Assembly: GCF_000238315.3 (NCBI RefSeq)
Contig: NZ_CP011925.1
Span: 1,170,805 to 1,234,804 of the forward strand
DNA length: 64,000 nt
DNA from: Pseudoalteromonas piscicida
Lineage (GTDB): Bacteria > Pseudomonadota > Gammaproteobacteria > Enterobacterales > Alteromonadaceae
Direction: 5' to 3'
Shown: positions 59,236 to 64,000 of the stretch, in pieces
Layout: every line of letters starts with the position of its first letter
Position numbering within the stretch: the first letter of the stretch is position 1
Made by a program: the position numbers and the translations under genes
The notes under the pieces: generated by a model
Told to the model about the DNA's origin: nothing
The model's database searches: none
Seen by the model: the letters and a program-made list of their open reading frames with translations, nothing else

Positions 59236-59737
59236 CCACTACAGCTCTTCTTTATTTAACTTCGGTACAAATCGGGTAAGGAAATATTCCGGCGAAATTT
59301 GCATAATACTGAAGTGCCTGGTTTAGCTATTATAAAGTTAGTGCTATCGTTGCAACTTCGAACTGAACATGTATCAAAAGAAACTTGCACTATATTTTAG
59401 TCAGGTAAGACTGCAGAAAATGCGGATATTACTTGAAGATTCATTGCAAAGTAAAAGAAGTGGTACGGTTGTTCTCCAAGAAAGTGTAAAATTAAATTAT
59501 TTAGAAGTAAGTACACGCTTACTTTTTACATCTCAACTTATCAATCACCTTCCCTTTACGGTCTAACTAGAATCTATTAAATCTTCACGTCTACATAAAA
59601 GCGCTCGGTCGAAATAAAGTTTGTGAATACTTACTATGGGTTTTCACTACCAAAACCTCTTGACAGTAACAAGACAATGTCGGGATCAACAAGTTGACTT
59701 TAATTTATAAAAAAGAGTACCATCGCGAGGATTTTAC

Positions 59738-59753
59738 AGAGAACACATCATAC
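59738..59753 (-). other. Ter-like replication arrest site 3
   Basis: AGAGAACACATCATAC on the plus strand; the 13-base core GAACACATCATAC is exact. A possible promoter, TTGACT (59694) with an 18-base spacer and TACCAT (59718), lies just upstream. Predicted to block leftward forks. Confidence 0.78.
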
Positions 59754-59930
59754 AAACTGTTAATCAATATGAAATCACCATTAAATTTAAAAATTAATCA
59801 AGAAGCTGAAAATTAGCATTGCCATTCTGATTGATTACTAGCCACCACTTTCTATTTGAGTATTGTCCGTTAAGAACTCCCTGCAAAAATTTATCAAAAT
59901 CCAATTTTATAAGAGAAATGCAAAAAAATT

Positions 59931-59939
59931 TGATATAAT
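59931..59939 (+). promoter_or_regulatory. Extended -10 promoter element A, before Ter site 4
   Basis: TGATATAAT is a perfect extended -10 (TGnTATAAT). It ends 17 positions before the first G of the Ter core. The same element and spacing recur at 60308 and 60541. Confidence 0.55.
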
Positions 59940-59952
59940 TTAGCTCATAAAA

Positions 59953-59968
59953 AAGGAACACATCATAC
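59953..59968 (-). other. Ter-like replication arrest site 4
   Basis: AAGGAACACATCATAC with the exact 13-base core at 59956-59968. Same orientation as sites 1-3, 5 and 6. Confidence 0.78.
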
Positions 59969-60058
59969 TAAATATAAATTAAATAATTTGACCTATAAAA
60001 AGCTGATTAACATTTTCATCAAAATAAAATAGAGTTAATTCTCTATTTATAGAATTAA

Positions 60059-60223
60059 CTAGGGCCTGCTTATCTTTCAAGTTTGTTTTTGCAGCTGTTG
60101 GCAGAACCTGCGTAGCATAGTTATCCTATGTGAGTCAGGCGATAAAGATACAAAGTACCTTTACCCAGCACTTCTGGTGCAACAATGAACCAAAACAAAA
60201 ATCAAACAATAAAAGGTCCCTAG
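60059..60223. repeat. Candidate short inverted-repeat (MITE-like) element
   Basis: CTAGGGCCTGCTTAT at the left end and, read inward from the right, CTAGGGACCTTTTAT are imperfect inverted repeats around 165 bases of non-coding DNA. The interior has a higher GC content than its surroundings. No target duplication is obvious. It would be supported if the same unit occurs elsewhere in the genome. Confidence 0.3.
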
Positions 60224-60307
60224 CTGATCATTTGATTTCTCCAAAGTCTTGGCGCTCTGAATAGAGGCTAAATAAGTGAAGATAAATATGAGCTATCAGA
60301 ATATTTT

Positions 60308-60316
60308 TGATATAAT
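60308..60316 (+). promoter_or_regulatory. Extended -10 promoter element B, before Ter site 5
   Basis: TGATATAAT within TTTTTGATATAAT, ending 17 positions before the first G of the Ter core at 60333. No good -35 is visible, as is usual for extended -10 promoters. Confidence 0.55.
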
Positions 60317-60329
60317 CTGAATACACCTA

Positions 60330-60345
60330 GAAGAACACATCATAC
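60330..60345 (-). other. Ter-like replication arrest site 5
   Basis: GAAGAACACATCATAC with the exact core at 60333-60345. Same orientation as the other left-side sites. Confidence 0.78.
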
Positions 60346-60540
60346 TTACTTATTAGGTAAACATGTACACTGTTACTGCATCACTCATAACTAATTGGTC
60401 AAATAACTAACTACTTAACACTGATATTCTATATAAGATATCCAGCTTAATTTAGCAAACGCAGGTCTAGTGAAAATGATATGGTTAGTTTTTCCATTAA
60501 ATACTCATAGTAAAATCGCTTAGCGAGATTTCATTCTTTT

Positions 60541-60549
60541 TGATATAAT
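60541..60549 (+). promoter_or_regulatory. Probable tus promoter (extended -10)
   Basis: TGATATAAT within TTTTTGATATAAT. A transcript would start near 60556-60558, just before Ter site 6, so Tus bound at that site should block its own transcription. E. coli tus is known to be autorepressed through TerB. Confidence 0.7.
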
Positions 60550-60562
60550 ATAAAAGAGATAA

Positions 60563-60578
60563 TAAGAACACATCATAC
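60563..60578 (-). other. Ter-like replication arrest site 6 (tus operator)
   Basis: TAAGAACACATCATAC ends 1 base before the tus ATG and sits where a ribosome binding site would be (AAGAA). It is the innermost left-side site: predicted to stop forks leaving the origin leftward before they pass tus, and to mediate autorepression. Confidence 0.82.
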
Positions 60579-60579
60579 A

Positions 60580-61446
60580 ATGAATAAATTTAATATACGT
60601 TCAACTTTCGATATTCTTAACGAACATATTAATCAGCTATGCCATGAACTGACTGAAGCCGATATAAAAAAGGCAACTTTTTATGAACTGCCTGATATAA
60701 AAAAACAAGATGAAGAAACCGCTCCAACAAATATAGCAGTTACAAAAATAGAAGGTGAAAAAGCACTTTCTAAATGTTTAGATGCTTATCGCGATCTCTA
60801 TTTAAACGACCGCGAAAGCGGAAAGTTGTTGCAAAGGTTCCCAGGTCTTTTGTTAGTTAATGACCCTAATGAAGTTATCAAGTCTAGGGTGAATGCTGTG
60901 AATCTTGCCAAAGAAAATTTTAAAAATGCTATTCTGGAAATTTCTAACAATGATGCCAGATTCGAAGCTGTTCATAGTGCAGTTCCTAATTTAATGACTT
61001 TGGCTGCCTATCGAAAAATACATAGCGAATCCATAACTCCCTATTCCGTTCGATTTACCTGGATGAAAAAACATGCAACCAGAGTTTTGAGTAAAGAACT
61101 TGCTATGGAGATGTTGAATCGCTCTTCACTATATTCAAATCCGAGGATGATAGATCAGGAAAAGTGGCAACAACTAGTAGAACAAGAAAAATATAGAGTT
61201 TCTAGTCTATCAGAAAATGCTAAGCTCAGAATTAGAAGGCCAACCCGAGTAACGCCAGAGGTGAATGTAAGATATACAGCTCAGAATCGCTATCATGTGA
61301 GTGCCGCACTTCCATTTATACTCTTTAACCCGAATCCAGACACTAAACTTGGAGAGCTAAGTCATTTTACACAAAAAGATGATCATCCAAGAAAGCGAGA
61401 GTACAACTTTCTAGTCGATAGAATTTATTTAGAAAGATTTAAGTAA
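60580..61446 (+). CDS. tus: Tus-like replication terminus site-binding protein
   Basis: A 288-residue homologue of E. coli Tus (309). From memory of that sequence, several blocks align: [22 protein letters not shown] with [40 protein letters not shown] with the TLRFGWANKHIIKNLHRDE region, [17 protein letters not shown], and [18 protein letters not shown] with LPQNAKLKIKRPVKVQP. The pocket that traps the flipped cytosine (E. coli I79, F140, H144, G149, L150) corresponds to L75, F128, H132, N137 and L138, so Phe and His are kept. It binds Ter DNA and arrests DnaB from one side. It lies exactly between opposed Ter-like sites. The start codon immediately follows Ter site 6. Confidence 0.9.
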   Translation: [288 protein letters not shown]

Positions 61447-62243
61447 TAATAAGGAATTCATACGGAATCTAAAGATAGTACGAAATTTAACATAATCTTG
61501 TTAAATTAGTATAGTCCATGGCAAGTGCTAACTGAGTAGTCCTCATTATAGTATGATGTGTTCTATCCATTTTAAAACTTATACCTATTAACTTGATTAA
61601 GTGATCTCTTTTGAGGCGAAGAAAATTTTGTCGATAACACCATTACTGCGTCCAGCTATCCCCAAGGTACTTACATCCGTGTAGGCAAGGCGGAAATCTT
61701 GCTATTTAGTTGTTCTAAATGAGAAATTTTTAACGCAGTTAGCATCAGATTTGCTCCTTCAAATTGAACAAGTATCAAGACTAATTGGTATTATAAGACT
61801 TTGATGAAATCGTTATCTTCACAGATTAAGTACTAAATTTCTTCAGGTTAAATTTTGATTTATCATTAAATTTTAAGCTCTGAAATAGCTTATCGACCAC
61901 GGACTCGTATCTAGAAATCACTAATAAATTAACTACTATCGGATAACAAATTTTTTCTATTCGATTGTTCTAAATAGGAAGGTTTGAATTATTGATATGC
62001 TTGTTCTCTCTTCTAAGGATTAGAGAATTAATTTTATCCGCAGATGTAGTTTCAAGATTTATTGATGTCAGTATTTTTTCACCGCAGAAAATTTTTAAGA
62101 AAGCTTTTAGCTCTCATCGTTTTGAAAAATTGGATTGTAATAAATTTCGGTTAGAAAGTATCTTCTGTTGAAATAGAAATTAGCTTTGATATAGAAGTTT
62201 TTTGTTTTGGCTAGAAGTACCGCTCTAGCCAAAATAAGAAATC
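61447..62243. other. AT-rich intergenic region between tus and rep
   Basis: About 800 bases without a supportable gene. The only recognised element is the reversed Ter-like site at 61551. The far right (62200-62243) includes GCTAGAAGTACCGCTCTAGC-type pairing just after the rep stop, a possible weak rep terminator. Confidence 0.5.
61551..61566 (+). other. Ter-like replication arrest site 7 (reversed)
   Basis: GTATGATGTGTTCTAT on the plus strand: the exact 13-base core in the opposite orientation to sites 1-6. Predicted to block rightward forks, that is, the fork that has gone round the replicon, before it re-enters rep and the origin. Confidence 0.8.
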
Positions 62244-63458
62244 CTATTTTTTAACGATTTCTTCTAATGTATCTTCATCAATTACTTCAACATTTTCGAC
62301 GATACGTTTTCCACCTTGAATTTCGATACGTTTATGGTGTTTATTGAGAGCCAATATCTCGTCACAGAATTGAGCAGATGGGTGCATTTCGTACACATAA
62401 TCAACGATTTTTCCGGACTTTTCATCCTTAACATTTGAAATATTGTATTCGGATATCGCCCCTTTCTCGATCAAATCTTTCATTGTTGTGGTCATATCAC
62501 GACGAAGTGCCTTCAATTTATTCTCTGTAATTTCATCATCAGAATAAATTGAGCCGTATTTTTCCATAATTGAAATTAGGCGAAAATGATAAGTTTTACC
62601 TGGAGCTGCGTAACGCCATAGATGATACAAACGTAGCATCATCCAACGAGATAAACCACGTTTTAACTCTTGAGCACTGTTGAAGTAATAACCTTTATAC
62701 TCCAAGTTATCGATCATGTTATGAACAAATGCATTTAAACATGCAACACATTTTATGTTCCCGCCCTGTCCTTTTTTACCACTAAAGTGTAGCGACGACA
62801 GAAAGTTCATGTTTGATTCGTAAAATGAATCATCAATACTTGGGTTTTTAGTATCTGTAGCCGTATATTTGAACGAAAGTTTAGAACCTTGAAGGGCTTC
62901 CAAAGATTCCTTAATTTGTGGATAAGGCATTGATTGACCAACAGCTTTTAATTCTTGAGCAAGCTCGTTCATCGAAAAAATAACTGCGTATTGAATACCG
63001 GACTTAAAATTTATTTTAACAATCTTGCCTTTGGAAGCTAGACGGATCAGCGCACGCTCAACCTTTTCTTCTCGGTCAGATGGCCAAACTAAAAACTCTT
63101 CGTCATCACCATCTTTTTTAGTACTAACAACAGCAGGCGTAATTTTTATCTCACCTTCGTATAGAATACCATCTACTTTTTCAGAAATTTTCCTCGTTAC
63201 GATCGTTTTTTTAGGCGCTTCTTCTAACGGTAATTTTTTATGTCCCGAACGAACAAAGCGTCCCCATAAATCGTAATGATTAAAGGTGTTAGAATAAGCT
63301 CTTAACCCATGGGCAGCATTTTCTAAAGATACTCGAACATCTTTATTATCCGTAAACAACGCCAAACTTTCGTTATCGATTGCACTTTCTACACCATGGA
63401 TCTGTCCACGAAGTGAATCGGGCAAATTGTCAACAGAGATGTTCACCTTCCGGCTCAT
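62244..63458 (-). CDS. Plasmid-type replication initiator protein
   Basis: A 404-residue protein that probably binds the adjacent iterons and opens the origin. The central part (about residues 120-350) looks like a tandem winged-helix initiator: VWPSDREEKVERALIRLASKGKIV, VIFSMNELAQELKAVGQ, SMPYPQIKESLEALQGSKLSF, then LSRWMMLRLYHLWRYAA and LKALRRDMTTTMKDLIEKG. The N-terminus is polar, and the acidic tail ends DEDTLEEIVKK. GGAAG lies upstream of the ATG. The exact family (Rep_3/RepA-like) is not certain. The call rests on fold-like features plus the iterons, DnaA boxes and GATC cluster directly upstream. Inverted iterons over its promoter suggest autoregulation. Confidence 0.78.
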   Translation of the reverse strand: MSRKVNISVDNLPDSLRGQIHGVESAIDNESLALFTDNKDVRVSLENAAHGLRAYSNTFNHYDLWGRFVRSGHKKLPLEEAPKKTIVTRKISEKVDGILYEGEIKITPAVVSTKKDGDDEEFLVWPSDREEKVERALIRLASKGKIVKINFKSGIQYAVIFSMNELAQELKAVGQSMPYPQIKESLEALQGSKLSFKYTATDTKNPSIDDSFYESNMNFLSSLHFSGKKGQGGNIKCVACLNAFVHNMIDNLEYKGYYFNSAQELKRGLSRWMMLRLYHLWRYAAPGKTYHFRLISIMEKYGSIYSDDEITENKLKALRRDMTTTMKDLIEKGAISEYNISNVKDEKSGKIVDYVYEMHPSAQFCDEILALNKHHKRIEIQGGKRIVENVEVIDEDTLEEIVKK

Positions 63459-63526
63459 TGTTTTACTTCCAAATTTTCATGACGTCTAATAACAACATAT
63501 TCGACAGAAAAAGTTAATGATTAAAG

Positions 63527-63614
63527 TTAGTAAAAAAGTGATCCGAAGGAACTTTTTTTGTTAGGATCATTTTTTTACTAACTAGGGGCTATTTTCAGAT
63601 CAAGCTTTTACTAA
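63527..63614. repeat. Inverted iterons in the rep promoter region
   Basis: TTAGTAAAAAAGTGATC (63527-63543) faces GATCATTTTTTTACTAA (63565-63581), its near-exact inverse, and another inverted copy GATCAAGCTTTTACTAA lies at 63598-63614. Opposed iterons next to an initiator gene are the usual autorepression operator in iteron plasmids. Confidence 0.8.
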
Positions 63615-63690
63615 CAGAGATGAAATTAACGCTGAAAAACCTTTGTTTAAGGCCTATTTAGCGAAATTACAACGACAAACCAGACGTCCT

Positions 63691-63699
63691 TGTGGAAAA
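63691..63699 (-). promoter_or_regulatory. DnaA box candidate 1
   Basis: TGTGGAAAA on the plus strand reads TTTTCCACA on the minus strand, which fits the relaxed DnaA-box consensus TTWTNCACA. Confidence 0.5.
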
Positions 63700-63718
63700 C
63701 TCTACCATTAATTAGTAA

Positions 63719-63751
63719 AGATCTGATCTATGCTAGGTAGAGATCAGATCT
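63719..63751. repeat. Inverted repeat in the origin
   Basis: AGATCTGATCT (63719-63729) and AGATCAGATCT (63741-63751) are perfect 11-bp inverted arms around an 11-base spacer. The left arm overlaps an iteron. Each arm holds two GATC methylation sites. Confidence 0.75.
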
Positions 63752-63785
63752 ATACATACCTTAAAGTACTTGATCTTATACCATC

Positions 63786-63794
63786 TGTGCATAA
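63786..63794 (-). promoter_or_regulatory. DnaA box 2
   Basis: TGTGCATAA is the inverse of TTATGCACA, an exact match to the strict consensus TTATNCACA. It lies in a repeated CTGTGCATAA. Confidence 0.75.
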
Positions 63795-63851
63795 CTATTT
63801 GATCTTACTTAGTAAAAAATTGATCTCCACCACCGCATCCGTGAACAATTC

Positions 63852-63860
63852 TGTGCATAA
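63852..63860 (-). promoter_or_regulatory. DnaA box 3
   Basis: A second exact TTATGCACA on the minus strand, within the same repeated CTGTGCATAA as the box at 63786, adjacent to an AT-rich stretch that could be the unwinding element. Confidence 0.75.
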
Positions 63861-64000
63861 GCTGTTTATATATATCTTTTTGAAATAGTAGTTAGTAAAA
63901 TTTCGATCTCGGAGTTATAAGAGATCTGATCTTAACCTAGTAAAAAGTAGATCTATAAAAATTAAAAAAAATGATGTAAAACAGTTGGATAGGTTATAAT

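Larger units (their letters stand above)
59244..60562. other. AT-rich intergenic region with three Ter-like sites and promoter copies
   Basis: About 1.3 kb upstream of tus. It holds Ter-like sites at 59738, 59953 and 60330 and extended -10 elements at 59931 and 60308. An ORF of 65 residues (59369-59566) has no supporting features. Bases 60059-60223 may be a small inverted-repeat element. Confidence 0.5.
63712..63953 (+). repeat. Direct iteron array of the origin
   Basis: Four plus-strand copies: TTAGTAAAGATCTGATC (63712-63728), TTAGTAAAAAATTGATC (63809-63825), TTAGTAAAATTTCGATC (63892-63908) and CTAGTAAAAAGTAGATC (63937-63953). Spacing is irregular (97, 83 and 45 bases). Shorter TTGATCTTA half-sites occur at 63770 and 63799. 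Confidence 0.85.
63527..64000. other. Replication origin of the secondary replicon (partial)
   Basis: The stretch contains seven 17-bp iterons (consensus TTAGTAAAAnnnTGATC), three DnaA-box matches, about fourteen GATC sites in some 415 bases (far above chance), and AT-rich patches near 63865-63885 and 63955-63985 that could be the unwinding element. It adjoins the initiator gene. It may continue beyond the window's right edge. No parA/parB is seen here. Confidence 0.85.

Noticed and set aside
59369..59566. 65-codon plus-strand ORF
   Set aside because: No convincing ribosome binding site, no domain, AT-rich random-looking composition; not called.
61551..61566. Reading the repeated motif only as a transcription-factor operator
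   Set aside because: Most copies are not at gene starts, orientation is strictly biased around tus, and the encoded protein is Tus-like. Replication arrest explains the pattern better, with autorepression as a second role at site 6.

Overview
The window looks like Pseudoalteromonas or a close marine Alteromonadales relative. The signs are AT-rich gammaproteobacterial genes, a chitinase/LPMO cluster, a TtpC-type TonB system, a class II DAHP synthase, a FucP-family sugar porter and many chemoreceptors. The genus is inferred from gene content, not from a search. The right end carries an iteron-type replication origin with a plasmid-like initiator, while the rest holds core metabolism (ilvIH, asd, ppsA/ppsR, DAHP synthase). 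That mix points to a secondary chromosome (chromid).

Layout. 0-3.3 kb: attenuator-controlled ilvIH and a DUF4240 gene. 3.6-5.1 kb: a small Gly/Cys-rich protein and a complete IS3-family element with a 4-bp target duplication. 5.5-9.6 kb: GNAT enzyme, NIT-domain chemoreceptor, small secreted protein, asd. 10-20 kb: a TonB energy and receptor cluster (DUF3450, TtpC, ExbB, ExbD, TonB, TPR protein, beta-helix lipoprotein, TonB-dependent receptor). 20-22 kb: dCache chemoreceptor. 22-29 kb: a mannose/mannoside locus (GH92 mannosidase, BSP-type protease, FucP-family porter, AGE-family isomerase, fructokinase) with two matching LacI-type palindromes. 29-39.5 kb: YcgN-like protein, 7TM-DISM diguanylate cyclase, a small membrane protein, 7TM-DISM histidine kinase, Na/Pi symporter, AnmK, RecQ-like helicase, solute-binding protein. 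39.7-46.8 kb: a three-gene chitin operon (GH18, AA10 LPMO, GH18). 47-57 kb: response regulator with a degenerate HD-GYP domain, YdiJ, PpsA, PpsR, class II DAHP synthase. 57-64 kb: gene-poor DNA with a second IS3-family element, a Tus homologue, a replication initiator and the origin.

The main discovery is at the right end. The 60,580-61,446 gene is a diverged Tus protein that keeps the residues of the Tus cytosine-lock pocket. Seven copies of a 13-bp motif (GAACACATCATAC) resemble the E. coli Ter core. Six lie to the left of tus in one orientation, and one lies to its right in the opposite orientation. Only one polarity leaves no unreplicable gap: forks leaving the origin leftward stop within about 3 kb, and the fork arriving around the circle from the left stops just before the origin. 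This is the arrangement expected for a unidirectionally replicating chromid whose terminus abuts its origin. I recall published work describing unidirectional replication and an origin-proximal terminus for Pseudoalteromonas chromids, so the phenomenon is probably known, but the site architecture seen here can be stated in detail.

Most other genes form ordinary operons with clear intrinsic terminators. Several starts were moved to internal ATGs where a ribosome binding site and signal peptide agree.
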